Below are positions 8,169 through 16,928 of a stretch of DNA of 64,000 bases, piece after piece. This stretch comes from Micrococcus sp. EYE_212. Lineage in GTDB: Bacteria; Actinomycetota; Actinomycetes; Actinomycetales; Micrococcaceae. The stretch lies in NCBI RefSeq assembly GCF_023147585.1, contig NZ_JAHXOZ010000001.1, positions 62,001 through 126,000 of the forward strand. The letters are read 5' to 3'. Under the pieces are notes generated by a model. It saw nothing but the letters and a program-made list of their open reading frames with translations. It was not told the origin of the DNA and searched no databases. A program made the position numbers and the translations under genes. Position 1 is the stretch's first letter. Every line of letters begins with the position of its first letter.

Positions 8169-8998
8169 CGTCCCCCCTCCCCGTCCGCCCTTGTGGGCCC
8201 GCCCGGCTCCCCGCCCGCGGCCCGGGGAGCCGAGGCGCCGGGCGCATCGACCGCCGGCAGAGGCAGGGCCACGCCGCTCTCGGCGGCGACGTGCGCCGCC
8301 GCCAGCGCCGCCGCGAACCCGAGGAACGAGGCGACCAGCAGCGCGCCCGGCGCGACGACGAGCCCCACCCCGACGGCGGCCGCCGCAGCGAGCACGAGCG
8401 GGACGTGGCGGCGGGTGCGGGCGGCGTCGAGGGCGAGGACGATGAACAGCGCGGTGAGCGCGAACTCGAGGCCCTCCACCGGCGCCGGCAGCAGCCCCGC
8501 CGCCACGACGCCCACCAGACCGCCGGCCACCCAGTACAGGTGGAGGCTGATCTGGGTGGCGAGCAGGCGCGGGGCCGTCCAGCCGCGGGGATGGGCGGCG
8601 GTGATGGCGTAGGCCTCGTCGATGAGCCCGCCCATCGAGTACAGCCGCGCCAACGGGTTCCGCACCACACGCAGCGGGAAGCTGAACGCATAGAACACGT
8701 GCCGGAAGTTGAGCAGGAACACGGTCACGGCGATCCCCACCAGGGACGTCCCGGCGACGAGCAGGCTCACCATGAGCAGCTCCACCGAGCCGGCGAACAC
8801 CACCAGGGACAGCAGCGGGGCCGTCCACCCAGGCAGGCCGGCCTGCACGACGAGCATCCCGAAGGCCACGCCCAGCGGCACCAGTCCCAGCCCCGCCGGC
8901 CCGGACAGGCGGATCCCCTCGGCCACCTCGGCGCGGCGGGAAAGCGGAGCGTCCGGCGCGCCGGACGCCGCGCGCGATGACGGTGTGACCTCACTCAT
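8165..8998 (-). CDS. azlC: AzlC-type branched-chain amino acid exporter, large subunit
   Basis: 277 residues with about seven or eight hydrophobic segments. Typical AzlC features are the N-terminal GIRLSGPAGLGLVPLGVAFG, the phrase VVFAGSVELLMVSLL and NFRHVFYAFSFPLRVV, followed by DEAYAITAAH. It forms an efflux system with AzlD, whose start it overlaps by four bases. The C-terminal 30 residues are polar and variable. An ATG at 8998 is chosen because the residues upstream of it are low-complexity and unconserved. Divergent from the NlpC/P60 gene across a 280-base intergenic region in which I see no further gene. Confidence 0.9.
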   Translation of the reverse strand: MSEVTPSSRAASGAPDAPLSRRAEVAEGIRLSGPAGLGLVPLGVAFGMLVVQAGLPGWTAPLLSLVVFAGSVELLMVSLLVAGTSLVGIAVTVFLLNFRHVFYAFSFPLRVVRNPLARLYSMGGLIDEAYAITAAHPRGWTAPRLLATQISLHLYWVAGGLVGVVAAGLLPAPVEGLEFALTALFIVLALDAARTRRHVPLVLAAAAAVGVGLVVAPGALLVASFLGFAAALAAAHVAAESGVALPLPAVDAPGASAPRAAGGEPGGPTRADGEGGR

Positions 8999-9278
8999 GG
9001 TCGGCCCAGCGTGCCACAGCCCGTGCGCTCCCTCCGCCGCGACGACGCACGGTGACGAGACGGCGCGGCGCGGGTGATGCCCCGCAGGGCCACCTCCCGA
9101 GGAATGCGCGGCGGGGCGGACCACCCGCTACGGTTGCTGATGACACCCGGCCGCCCGCGCAACGCGCCGCCGGACCTCCACCACCGGACGTGCCGCACCA
9201 CCCTGGACCTCTCGCGAGCCGAACGCCGAGGGGTCCTGTCACGTCCGGAGGCGGCCCACAGACGAGGAGAACCACCGC

Positions 9279-10403
9279 GTGGAAGCCATCTCAGAACGCC
9301 CGCTCACCCGCCGCCGCACGCTACGGGGGCTCGCCGGCGCCGGAGCCGTCGGCGCCCTGGGGCTGACGGGTTGCGCCACCGCGCCGACGACCTCCCCCCA
9401 GCAGACTGCCTCGTCGGCCGCGGCGTCGTCCACGTCCCCCGTCGCGGAAACGGGGATCAAGGACCTCGCCGTGGGCGAGGACGCCGTGGTGCGCACCTCC
9501 ATGACGACCGCCTGGCTCAAGCCCGGCCAGGACCGCGGCTGGACGGACGAGCCCGTCATCAAGGCCGACGCCCGGCCTGACCAGTGGCTCTCCCGCATGG
9601 ACGTGGCCCAGCAGCGAGGGCTGCTCGGCCGCACCGACACCCAGGCCGCCCTCGGCTCCCGCGTCACCGTCCAAGAGCTCTCCGGGGACTGGGTGAAGGT
9701 GAGCTTCCTGGACCAGGCCGCGCCGAACGACGACGGCCATCAGACCAGCTGGGTGCCGCGCGCCCACGTCGTGCGTGATCTCGGCTTCCTCTCCGCCCAG
9801 ACGGCCGACGGCGCCCAGGTGGTGCGCGTGACCGCCGACAGCACCGGCGTGTTCGACGGCGAGGGCATGGAGCAGACCCTCGTGGTCGTGCCCTTCGGCA
9901 CCCGCCTGCCGCTGCTGGAGCAGGGCGAGAAGGCCTCGAAGATCCTGCTGCCGAACGAGCGCGAGGGCTGGATCGCCAGCGCAGACGTGGCGGTGGGCGA
10001 GCCCGCCCTCGGCACGGTCGAGCAGGTCTTCGAGACCGCGCGTTCCTTCGAGGGGACGCCGTATCTGTGGGGCGGCATCAGCCCGTTCGGCATCGACTGC
10101 TCCGGCTTCACCTACACGGTGCTGCGCTCGCACGGCATCCTGCTGCCCCGCGACGCCGGCCCCCAGCTGAACCACTCGGGCCTGCCGAAGGTCTCCGCCG
10201 ACGACCTCACCCCCGGCGACCTGCTGTTCTACTCACTCGTGCCCGGCGGCGAGAAGATCCGCCACGTCGCCCTGTACCTCGGCAAGGGACACGGCATCCA
10301 CGCCCCCTTCGTGGGGCGACCGGTCTGCATCGAGACACTGCAGGAGATCAACATCAAGCGCGACTACGCCGGCGCGGTGCGTCCCCGGTACGCCGAGGCC
10401 TGA
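9279..10403 (+). CDS. Lipoprotein with SH3-like region and NlpC/P60 peptidase domain
   Basis: A 374-residue exported cell-wall hydrolase candidate. The N-terminus has a twin-arginine-like start (TRRRTLRGLAG) and a lipobox GLTGC near residue 31. The middle contains two SH3-like beta segments, and the C-terminal NlpC/P60 domain has the catalytic Cys in DCSGFTYTVLRSHG, an LPRDA substrate loop, His in RHVALYLG and the third catalytic site at HAPFVG. Family members cleave gamma-D-Glu-meso-Dap or analogous bonds in peptidoglycan stem peptides; whether it acts on the A2-type wall of Micrococcus is not known. GTG start with GAGGAG upstream. Confidence 0.9.
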   Translation: MEAISERPLTRRRTLRGLAGAGAVGALGLTGCATAPTTSPQQTASSAAASSTSPVAETGIKDLAVGEDAVVRTSMTTAWLKPGQDRGWTDEPVIKADARPDQWLSRMDVAQQRGLLGRTDTQAALGSRVTVQELSGDWVKVSFLDQAAPNDDGHQTSWVPRAHVVRDLGFLSAQTADGAQVVRVTADSTGVFDGEGMEQTLVVVPFGTRLPLLEQGEKASKILLPNEREGWIASADVAVGEPALGTVEQVFETARSFEGTPYLWGGISPFGIDCSGFTYTVLRSHGILLPRDAGPQLNHSGLPKVSADDLTPGDLLFYSLVPGGEKIRHVALYLGKGHGIHAPFVGRPVCIETLQEINIKRDYAGAVRPRYAEA

Positions 10404-10432
10404 CGGCGGGCCCGCGCGGCCGACGACGACGG

Positions 10433-10460
10433 CCCCGGGACCAGGCGCATGGTCCCGGGG
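10433..10460. terminator. Terminator between the NlpC/P60 gene and tRNA-Val
   Basis: An 11-bp perfect stem CCCCGGGACCA/TGGTCCCGGGG with a six-base loop serves both the plus-strand peptidase gene and the minus-strand tRNA. Confidence 0.8.
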
Positions 10461-10472
10461 CATCGACACGAG

Positions 10473-10546
10473 TGGACCCAGAGGGACTCGAACCCCCGAC
10501 CTGCTCGGTGTAAACGAGCTGCTCTAGCCGACTGAGCTATAGGTCC
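10473..10546 (-). tRNA. tRNA-Val (anticodon TAC)
   Basis: A full 74-base cloverleaf can be drawn on the minus strand: acceptor GGACCTA/TGGGTCC plus discriminator A, D stem GCTC/GAGC, anticodon arm GCTCG-TTTACAC-CGAGC, and a T arm with TTCGAGT. The loop places TAC at positions 34-36, giving tRNA-Val for GUA. CCA is not encoded. Its 5' end overlaps the last ten bases of the upstream peroxiredoxin gene, including the stop codon. Confidence 0.95.
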
Positions 10547-11106
10547 GCGCTGCGCTCCAGGGTACCGGTGCGGCGCAGGTGCTCCCGCGTCGCCGCCTCG
10601 TGCGCGCTCCGCGAGCGCGCCCGGCCCGGCTCGGCGGCCACCCTGGCAACCTCGACGCCGGTCGCGTCCAGCAGCACGGAGACCCGTCGCGCCCGCCCCG
10701 TCTCCGGGTCGAACGCATCGCACGCAGCGGCCGCGGCCCCGTGGGGCCAGAAGTCGGAGAGCAGCGTGAGCCGCTCCCCCAGGCCCAGGTCCTCGCGCAC
10801 GCGGCGCAGCACCGGAGCGGCGTCGCACGCGATCACCCGCACCGCGACGTCCACCGCGGCGAGCTCCTGCGCGAGGTCCGCGAGCCAGGCGAGCTCGCCG
10901 GTGCACACCGGGGTGAACGCCCCGGGGAGGAACGCCAGCCAGGTCGCCCGGGGCCGGCCGACTCCGTCGTCCGGATGCGGCACGCCGTCCGGTGTGGCGA
11001 GCGGGGGGAACGACCAGGACTGTCCGTGGTCGTCCCGCAGCGCCGGGGCCTCAGCCCCCGCGCTTCTGCGCAGCTCAGCCACCGCGCTTCTGCGCAGCTC
11101 AGCCAC
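10537..11106 (-). CDS. AhpC/TSA-family peroxiredoxin, AhpE-like
   Basis: A one-domain peroxiredoxin of up to 189 residues. The peroxidatic Cys is in FLPGAFTPVCTGE, the standard PxxxTPVC loop. No obvious resolving Cys is in the usual C-terminal position, as in 1-Cys AhpE; a Cys in VIACDAA is another possible partner. It would reduce peroxides in the cytoplasm. The order tRNA-Val, AhpE-like, DUF3052, aceE resembles the mycobacterial ahpE region. The start lies in two tandem 24-base copies that each contain GTG overlapping a TGA; GTG at 11106 or 11082 are both possible. The TAG stop lies inside the tRNA gene. Confidence 0.85.
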   Translation of the reverse strand: MAELRRSAVAELRRSAGAEAPALRDDHGQSWSFPPLATPDGVPHPDDGVGRPRATWLAFLPGAFTPVCTGELAWLADLAQELAAVDVAVRVIACDAAPVLRRVREDLGLGERLTLLSDFWPHGAAAAACDAFDPETGRARRVSVLLDATGVEVARVAAEPGRARSRSAHEAATREHLRRTGTLERSADL

Positions 11107-11116
11107 CGCGCTTCTG
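11052..11116. repeat. 24-bp tandem repeat at the DUF3052/peroxiredoxin junction
   Basis: Two perfect 24-base copies (11069-11092 and 11093-11116) follow a partial third copy with one mismatch (11052-11068). Each full copy contains the GTGGCTGA stop/start overlap, so the peroxiredoxin gene has two equivalent GTG starts, and its N-terminus reads AELRRSAV twice in register. Confidence 0.85.
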
Positions 11117-11530
11117 CACGAGCCTCTGGGCGGCCCAGTCGGCGCTCACGCCGGAGCCCGTGGTGGGGTGCAGCCCGGCCGTGGAGGCCGCCTCCTGCAC
11201 GTCCGCCGGCGGCACGTGGCCCGGGCGGCCCGTGCGGGGCGTCATGATCCAGAGGGGGCCGGCGTCGAGGGAGCGCTGGGCGTCCACCAGGGCGTCGGCG
11301 AGGTCTGTGACGTCCCCCTCATCCGAGCGCCACCAGAAGAGGACGGCGTCCGCGGGCTCCTGGTCCTCCTCGGTCAGCAGCTCCTCCCCGAGCGCCGCCT
11401 CGAGGGCGGCGCGGAAGCCATGGTCGACGTCGTCGTCGAACCCCCACTCCTGCACCAGGTCGCCCGGCGCCAGGCCGAGCTCCTCGAGCCGTGCCTGAGC
11501 AGCCGGGGTCTCCTGCGGCCCTGCCTCCAT
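11099..11530 (-). CDS. DUF3052 domain-containing protein
   Basis: A 143-residue acidic protein of the actinobacterial DUF3052 family, recognised by LGLAPGDLVQEWGFDDDVD near the N-terminus and ADAVLFWWRSDEGDVTDLADAL in the middle. The function is unknown. The ATG at 11530 is preferred over one at 11560 because GGAGGAGG lies ten bases upstream of it. Its stop overlaps the GTG of the peroxiredoxin gene by eight bases, so the two are likely translated together. It is divergent from aceE, matching the arrangement in mycobacteria and other actinobacteria. Confidence 0.85.
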   Translation of the reverse strand: MEAGPQETPAAQARLEELGLAPGDLVQEWGFDDDVDHGFRAALEAALGEELLTEEDQEPADAVLFWWRSDEGDVTDLADALVDAQRSLDAGPLWIMTPRTGRPGHVPPADVQEAASTAGLHPTTGSGVSADWAAQRLVQKRGG

Positions 11531-11605
11531 CGTGTGCGGTCCTCCTCCGGGACGGGACATGCGCCCCGTGCGGGGCGCGCGCCGTGCGTGTGCGTGACAC
11601 GGCCC

Positions 11606-11611
11606 ACCCTA
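11606..11611 (-). promoter_or_regulatory. Candidate -10 box for DUF3052-peroxiredoxin (TAGGGT)
   Basis: TAGGGT on the minus strand lies 75 bases upstream of the DUF3052 ATG, in the region shared with the divergent aceE promoter. Confidence 0.4.
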
Positions 11612-11669
11612 CGCCCGTGCGCCCGGGGCCTCCGGGTCCCAGACCACGCGCGCAGCCCACGGACGGCGC

Positions 11670-11675
11670 TAGGCT
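11670..11675 (+). promoter_or_regulatory. Candidate -10 box for aceE (TAGGCT)
   Basis: TAGGCT lies 123 bases before the aceE GTG and is followed at once by a small hairpin (GGGCGC/GCGCCC, 11676-11692). This would give a leader of about 117 bases. The -35 region is GC-rich and unconvincing. Confidence 0.45.
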
Positions 11676-11798
11676 GGGCGCGACAGGCGCCCGTCCGCCG
11701 GAGCGAGTCCGGGGGCGCGGCGCGGCAGTGCGGGCGTATCCCGCCAGTGCACCAGCACCGACGCGGAGCATCCCTCCGCACGAACACCAGGAGGCACC

Positions 11799-14549
11799 GT
11801 GAGCGCAGCCGAAGAGAGCTCCCAGATCCTGAGCGGTCTGACCAACCAGCTCCCGGACAAGGACCCGCAGGAGACCGCGGAGTGGATCGAGTCCTTCGAC
11901 GGGCTCGTGGAGGAGCGCGGGACGGAGCGCGCGCAGTACATCATGCGCACCCTCATGCAGCGCGCCGGCGCCCAGTCGGTCGCCCTGCCCCACGTGACCA
12001 CCACGGACTACGTGAACACCATCCCGGCCGACCAGGAGCCCGAGTACCCGGGCGACGAGGAGCTGGAGCGCCGCTACCGCAACTACCTGCGCTGGAACGC
12101 CGCGGCGATCGTGCAGCGCGCGCAGCGCGAGGGCATCGGCGTGGGCGGCCACATCTCCTCCTACGCCGGCCAGGCCACCCTGTACGAGGTGGGCCTGAAC
12201 CACTTCTTCCGCGGGCAGGACCACCCCGGCGGCGGCGACCACATCTTCTTCCAGGGGCACTCCTCCCCGGGCAACTACGCGCGCGCCTTCCTCGAGGGCC
12301 GCCTCACCGAGGAGGACCTGGACGGCTTCCGTCAGGAGAAGTCCAAGGAGGGCCACGCGCTCCCCTCCTACCCGCACCCGCGCATGAAGCCGGACTTCTG
12401 GCAGTTCCCGACGGTCTCCATGGGCCTCGGCCCGATGAACGCCATCTTCCAGGCGCAGACCAACCGCTACCTCCACCACCACGGCATCAAGGACACGTCC
12501 GAGCAGCACGTGTGGGCGTTCCTCGGCGACGGCGAGATGGACGAGCCGGAGTCGCGCGGCCAGCTGCACATCGCCGCCAACGACAAGCTGGACAACCTCA
12601 CCTTCGTGGTCAACTGCAACCTTCAGCGCCTCGACGGGCCCGTGCGCGGCAACGGGAAGATCGTCCAGGAGCTGGAGTCCTACTTCCGCGGCGCGGGCTG
12701 GAACGTCATCAAGGTCCTCTGGGGCCGCGAGTGGGATCCGCTGCTCGAGGCCGACGACGAGGGCGAGCTCGTGCGCATCATGAACGAGACGCTCGACGGC
12801 GACTTCCAGACCTACAAGGCCGAGTCCGGCGCCTTCGTGCGCGAGCACTTCTTCGGCCGCTCCTCCACCACCAAGGAGCTGGTGGCGGACATGAGCGACG
12901 ACGAGATCTGGGGCCTCAAGCGGGGCGGCCACGACTACAAGAAGGTGTACGCCGCCTACAAGGCCGCGATGGAGCACAAGGGCCAGCCCACCGTCATCCT
13001 GGCCCACACCATCAAGGGCTACGGCCTCGGCAAGTCCTTCGAGGGCCGCAACTCCACCCACCAGATGAAGAAGATGACGGCGGACGACATCAAGGTCTTC
13101 CGCGACCGTCACCGCATCCCGGTCTCCGACGAGGTCATCGACAAGAACCCGTACGAGATCCCGTACTACAAGCCCGACGCGGACTCCCCGGAGATGAAGT
13201 ACCTCATGGAGCGCCGCAAGGAGCTCGGAGGGTTCGTCCCCGAGCGCCGCGCGGACTACCACCGCATCCCGCTGCCCCCGGAGTCGGCCTACAAGCAGGC
13301 CCGCAAGGGCTCGGGCAAGCAGCAGGCCGCCACCACCATGGCCTTCGTGCGCCTGCTGAAGGACCTGATGCGGGACAAGAACCTGGGCTCGCGCTTCGTG
13401 CCGATCATCCCGGACGAGGCCCGCACCTTCGGCATGGACTCGTTCTTCCCGACGGCGAAGATCTACAACCCCAAGGGCCAGAACTACCTGTCCGTGGACC
13501 GCGACCTGTTCCTCTCCTACAAGGAGTCGCCGCAGGGCAAGCTCTACCACGTGGGCATCAACGAGGCCGGCGCCACTGCGGCCTTCAACGCCCTCGGCAC
13601 GGCGTACTCGACGCACGGCGAGCCCATGATCCCGATCTACATCTTCTACTCGATGTTCGGGTTCCAGCGGACGGCGGACAGCATCTGGGCGGCGGCCGAC
13701 CAGCTCGCTCGCGGCTTCATGATCGGCGCCACCGCGGGTCGCACCACGCTCGCGGGCGAGGGCACCCAGCACATGGACGGCCACTCGCCGGTCCTGGCGG
13801 GCACCAACCCGGCCGTGAAGCACTACGACCCGGCGTACTCGTATGAGATCGCGCACATCGTGCGCCAGGGCCTCGAGGACATGTACGGCGACCACGACCG
13901 CGGCGACGCGGTGCGCAATGTCATCTACTACCTCACGGTGTACAACGAGCCGATCGTTCACATCGACGAGCCGGAGGACCTGGACGTGGAGGGCCTGCTC
14001 AAGGGCATCTACCGCCTCTCCGAGGGCCAGGGCGACGGGCCGAAGGTCCAGCTCCTGGGCTCCGGCGTGGCCCTGCCGTGGGCGGTCGACGCGCAGCGCA
14101 TCCTCGCCGAGGACTGGGGCGTGAGCGCCGACGTGTGGTCCGTGACCTCGTACAACGAGCTCTACCGCGACGCCGTCGCGGCCGAGAAGGACGCCCTCAA
14201 GGACCCCAGCGCCCCGGTGCGGACCCCGTTCGTGACGGAGAAGCTCGCGGGCGCCGAGGGCCCCGTGGTGGCCACCTCGGACTACACCACGTCCTGGGCC
14301 AACCAGATCCGGCCGTTCGTGACCCAGCGCTTCAGCGCGCTGGGCGCCGACGAGTTCGGCTTCGCCGACACCCGCTCGGCGGCGCGCCGCTACTTCCACA
14401 TCGACACGCACTCCATGGTGGTGCGCGCCCTGCAGCTCCTCGAGCAGGAGGGCACGCTCGAGGAGGGCACCGCGGCGAAGGCGCACTCGATGTACCGGCT
14501 CAGCGACGTCAACGCGGGCACCACCGGCAACGCCGGCGGCGACGCCTGA
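11799..14549 (+). CDS. aceE: Pyruvate dehydrogenase E1 component, homodimeric type
   Basis: AceE uses thiamine diphosphate to decarboxylate pyruvate and passes the acetyl group to the lipoyl E2, feeding acetyl-CoA to the TCA cycle and to the fatty-acid genes downstream. At 916 residues it is the single-chain E1 typical of Gram-negatives and actinobacteria. The ThDP motif begins [12 protein letters not shown] at about residue 243, after [15 protein letters not shown]; a transketolase-like pyrimidine domain with [15 protein letters not shown] lies near 585. GTG start with AGGAGG. E2/E3 genes are not adjacent, as is usual for actinobacteria. The gene ends at a very strong hairpin. Confidence 0.97.
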   Translation: MSAAEESSQILSGLTNQLPDKDPQETAEWIESFDGLVEERGTERAQYIMRTLMQRAGAQSVALPHVTTTDYVNTIPADQEPEYPGDEELERRYRNYLRWNAAAIVQRAQREGIGVGGHISSYAGQATLYEVGLNHFFRGQDHPGGGDHIFFQGHSSPGNYARAFLEGRLTEEDLDGFRQEKSKEGHALPSYPHPRMKPDFWQFPTVSMGLGPMNAIFQAQTNRYLHHHGIKDTSEQHVWAFLGDGEMDEPESRGQLHIAANDKLDNLTFVVNCNLQRLDGPVRGNGKIVQELESYFRGAGWNVIKVLWGREWDPLLEADDEGELVRIMNETLDGDFQTYKAESGAFVREHFFGRSSTTKELVADMSDDEIWGLKRGGHDYKKVYAAYKAAMEHKGQPTVILAHTIKGYGLGKSFEGRNSTHQMKKMTADDIKVFRDRHRIPVSDEVIDKNPYEIPYYKPDADSPEMKYLMERRKELGGFVPERRADYHRIPLPPESAYKQARKGSGKQQAATTMAFVRLLKDLMRDKNLGSRFVPIIPDEARTFGMDSFFPTAKIYNPKGQNYLSVDRDLFLSYKESPQGKLYHVGINEAGATAAFNALGTAYSTHGEPMIPIYIFYSMFGFQRTADSIWAAADQLARGFMIGATAGRTTLAGEGTQHMDGHSPVLAGTNPAVKHYDPAYSYEIAHIVRQGLEDMYGDHDRGDAVRNVIYYLTVYNEPIVHIDEPEDLDVEGLLKGIYRLSEGQGDGPKVQLLGSGVALPWAVDAQRILAEDWGVSADVWSVTSYNELYRDAVAAEKDALKDPSAPVRTPFVTEKLAGAEGPVVATSDYTTSWANQIRPFVTQRFSALGADEFGFADTRSAARRYFHIDTHSMVVRALQLLEQEGTLEEGTAAKAHSMYRLSDVNAGTTGNAGGDA

Positions 14550-14583
14550 CGTCCCCGGCCGGCGCCCGTGCGTCGGCCCGCCC

Positions 14584-14629
14584 CGACGGCCGGCCGTCCT
14601 CCCCACGCGGGGAGGTCGGCCGGCCGTCG
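14584..14629. terminator. aceE terminator
   Basis: A long stem of about 21 bp with one mismatch (arms built on CGGCCGGCCGTCCTCCCC) and a four-base loop begins 35 bases after the aceE stop, separating it from the fatty-acid block. Confidence 0.85.
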
Positions 14630-14638
14630 TCGTCCCCG

Positions 14639-14655
14639 CTGTAGGAACCCCACAA
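14639..14655. promoter_or_regulatory. 17-bp palindromic box upstream of the FasR-like gene
   Basis: CTGTAGGAACCCCACAA is an imperfect inverted repeat (seven-base arms around AAC, five of seven pairs). It shares TGTAGGAACCC exactly with a box before fabD and lies about 20 bases upstream of the -10 candidate. Likely a binding site for the regulator encoded next to it. Confidence 0.55.
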
Positions 14656-14675
14656 CCGGTCGCGTCCCGGGCCCC

Positions 14676-14681
14676 TAGGAT
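14676..14681 (+). promoter_or_regulatory. Candidate -10 box for the FasR-like gene (TAGGAT)
   Basis: TAGGAT stands exactly seven bases before the ATG at 14689, the spacing expected if the transcript begins at the start codon (leaderless). No Shine-Dalgarno is seen before that ATG. Confidence 0.5.
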
Positions 14682-14688
14682 GCTGTGC

Positions 14689-15879
14689 ATGCCCGAACCC
14701 CGCGCCGCCGCGCCCCGCCCCGTCAGCGCCGAGGGTGTCGACCGGCTGCGCCGCCACCTGGGGGCCCTCAACACCACCGTCCTGCAGCGCCTCGACGCGA
14801 CCCTGCCCTGGTACCGCGAGCTCACCCCGGACGAGCGCAGCGCGCTCGGACTCGTGGCCCAGCGGGCCCTGCAGGGCCTCGTGGTGTGGTGCGAACGGTT
14901 GACGGCCGGCGCGGACACCGTCCTCCAGGACGTCTTCGGGCCCGCCCCCACCGACCTCAGCCGCGCCGTGTCCCTCCAGCGTGCCCTCCAACTCATCCGC
15001 ACCATGGTGGAGGTCGTCGAGTCCACCGTCCCGGACCTCGTCGCGGAGCGGGACCAGGCCGCGATGCGCGAGCACATCCTGCACTACTCGCGGGAGATCG
15101 CCTTCGCCCTCGCGGACGTCTACGCGCGGGCCGCGGAGATGCGCGGGGCCATGGACTCCCGGCTCGAGGCGGTCCTGCTCGACGCCGTGCTGCGCGGCCA
15201 GGACCCGGACGAGATCCGCCACCGCGCCACTGCGCTCGGCTGGCACGACGACCACTGCGTGATGGTCATGGCCGGCTCCGCCCCGGGCGAGGACCAGCCC
15301 GCCTACGTGCCCGGGCTGCGCCGCGCGGCGGCCCGCCTCGACTGCGACCTCCTGGTGGGCGTGCAGGCCGAGCGTCTCGTCCTCGTCCTCGGCTCGGTCA
15401 CCGACCCCCGGGCCGCCGCCGAGGCGCTCACCCCGTGGTTCGCCGCCGGACCCGTGATCGCGGGCCCCGTGGTGGACTCGCTCGTGGAGGCGCACGTCTC
15501 CGCCCACCACACGCTCGCCGGGCTCGGCGCCGCGGCGGCGCACCCGCGCGCCCCCCGCCCGACGCCGTCCGGAGACCTCCTGCCGGAGCGCGTGCTGATG
15601 GGCGACCCCTCCGCTCGCGAGGCGCTCGTGGACGGTGTCTGGGCACCCCTCGCCGACGCCGGCTCCTCGCTCCTCGAAACCGTGGACACCTACCTGGCCC
15701 TCGGCCGGTCCCTCGAGGCCACCGCCCGCGAGCTCTACGTGCACGCGAACACCGTCCGCTACCGGCTCCGGCGGGTCAGCGAGCTGACCGGGTGGGACCC
15801 GCTCGTGCCGCGCGACGCCTACGTGCTCCAGACCGCGATCGCCGTGTCCCGCCTCGCCGAGGGCCGCCCACTCTTGTAG
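14689..15879 (+). CDS. fasR: PucR-family transcriptional regulator, FasR-like
   Basis: A 396-residue regulator with a C-terminal PucR-type helix-turn-helix: LETVDTYLALGRSLEATARELYVHANTVRYRLRR at about residues 327-360, followed by VSELTGWDPLVPRDAYVLQTA. The N-terminal two-thirds is a helical region plus a GGDEF-like/CdaR-type domain. A regulator of this type directly upstream of fabD is the arrangement of Streptomyces FasR, an activator of the fab operon; the function is inferred from that synteny. It may be leaderless from ATG 14689; an in-frame ATG at 14680 adds three residues. The stop codon lies within the second palindromic box. Confidence 0.85.
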   Translation: MPEPRAAAPRPVSAEGVDRLRRHLGALNTTVLQRLDATLPWYRELTPDERSALGLVAQRALQGLVVWCERLTAGADTVLQDVFGPAPTDLSRAVSLQRALQLIRTMVEVVESTVPDLVAERDQAAMREHILHYSREIAFALADVYARAAEMRGAMDSRLEAVLLDAVLRGQDPDEIRHRATALGWHDDHCVMVMAGSAPGEDQPAYVPGLRRAAARLDCDLLVGVQAERLVLVLGSVTDPRAAAEALTPWFAAGPVIAGPVVDSLVEAHVSAHHTLAGLGAAAAHPRAPRPTPSGDLLPERVLMGDPSAREALVDGVWAPLADAGSSLLETVDTYLALGRSLEATARELYVHANTVRYRLRRVSELTGWDPLVPRDAYVLQTAIAVSRLAEGRPLL

Positions 15880-15890
15880 GAACCCTCCAA
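15874..15890. promoter_or_regulatory. 17-bp palindromic box upstream of fabD
   Basis: TTGTAGGAACCCTCCAA is an inverted repeat (TTGtAGG/CCTcCAA, six of seven pairs, AAC spacer) that overlaps the regulator stop codon and lies about 70 bases before fabD. The core TGTAGGAACCC is identical to the box at 14640-14650. Confidence 0.6.
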
Positions 15891-15958
15891 ACGTCTCCGT
15901 GCGGGTTCGTGCCTGCAGCGGGAGGCGGGAGGCGCGCCCGCCTGACACGATGGAGGGC

Positions 15959-16876
15959 ATGCTCGCGATCGTGTGCCCCGGACAGGGCTCCCAGACCCCC
16001 GGCTTCCTCGCCCCCTGGCTCGAGATGGACGGGACCCGTGAGCTCCTGGAGGAGCTCTCCGACGCCGCCGGCGTGGACCTGGTCCGCCACGGCACGGTCT
16101 CGGACGAGGAGACCATCAAGGACACCGCGGTCGCCCAGCCGCTCATCGTCGCGGCGGGGCTCGTCGCCGGATCCATCCTCGAGGCGGACGCCTCCGACCC
16201 CGCCACCACCGTCCTCGCCGGCCACTCCGTCGGCGAGATCACCGCCGCCGGCCTGGCGGGCGTCCTCTCCCCCGCGGAGTCGCTCGCGCTCGTCCGCGTC
16301 CGCGCCACGGGCATGGCCGAGGCCGCCGCCGCCACGCCCACCGGCATGGCCGCCGTCGTGGGCGGGGACCAGGAGGAGGTGCTGGCCGCCATCGAGGCCG
16401 CCGGCCTCACCCCGGCCAACGTCAATGGCGCCGGCCAGGTGGTGGCGGCGGGCACCCTCGAGGCGCTCGCCGACCTGAGCGCCCCGGCCCGGGCGCGCGT
16501 GATCCCCCTGAAGGTGGCCGGCGCGTTCCACACCGAGCACATGTCCCCCGCCGTGGACGCCCTGGCGGCCCACGTGCGCACGCTCTCCCCGGCCGATCCG
16601 CGGCTTCCCCTGCTCTCCAACCGGGACGGCGCCGTCGTCGCCTCGGGCGCCGAGGTCCTGGAGCGGATCGTGGACCAGGTGACGCGCCCGGTGCGGTGGG
16701 ACCGGTGCATGGATGCCCTCGCCGAACGCGGCGTCACCGGTGTCCTCGAGCTCCTGCCCGGCGGTACGCTGACGGGACTGGCCAAGCGCGGCCTGAAGGG
16801 CACCGCCACGCTGGCGCTGAAGAGCCCCGAGGACCTGGACGCGGCCCGCGCGTTCCTCGCCGAGCACTCAGCCTGA
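15959..16876 (+). CDS. fabD: Malonyl-CoA:ACP malonyltransferase
   Basis: FabD loads malonate from malonyl-CoA onto ACP, supplying extender units for type II fatty-acid synthesis. The N-terminus LAIVCPGQGSQ and the nucleophile elbow AGHSVGEITAAG (Ser near residue 90) are canonical; GAFHTEHM carries the catalytic His. About 305 residues. Two ATGs are possible: 15959 (MLAIVCPGQG, the usual start of the family) and 15950. Neither has a well-placed Shine-Dalgarno, so a leaderless transcript is possible. First gene of the fabD-fabH-acpP-fabF cluster. Confidence 0.96.
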   Translation: MLAIVCPGQGSQTPGFLAPWLEMDGTRELLEELSDAAGVDLVRHGTVSDEETIKDTAVAQPLIVAAGLVAGSILEADASDPATTVLAGHSVGEITAAGLAGVLSPAESLALVRVRATGMAEAAAATPTGMAAVVGGDQEEVLAAIEAAGLTPANVNGAGQVVAAGTLEALADLSAPARARVIPLKVAGAFHTEHMSPAVDALAAHVRTLSPADPRLPLLSNRDGAVVASGAEVLERIVDQVTRPVRWDRCMDALAERGVTGVLELLPGGTLTGLAKRGLKGTATLALKSPEDLDAARAFLAEHSA

Positions 16877-16928
16877 GCACCGCCGCCCCCCTCCCGCGCA
16901 GAGACGAACAGACGCAGAGAAGAGCATC

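Noticed and set aside
8999-9278. The 280-base gap between azlC and the NlpC/P60 gene
   Set aside because: Open frames here are Arg/Pro-rich and lack ribosome sites. It most likely holds only the two divergent promoters, which I cannot define.
10568-13846. 1092-codon plus-strand frame over the peroxiredoxin, DUF3052 and aceE genes
   Set aside because: It runs antisense and out of frame to three recognised genes and ends in the middle of aceE.
11319-15077. 1252-codon open frame on the minus strand
   Set aside because: It is antisense to aceE and the FasR-like gene. The composition (His, Val, Arg, Gly runs) is that of a shadow frame in GC-rich DNA.
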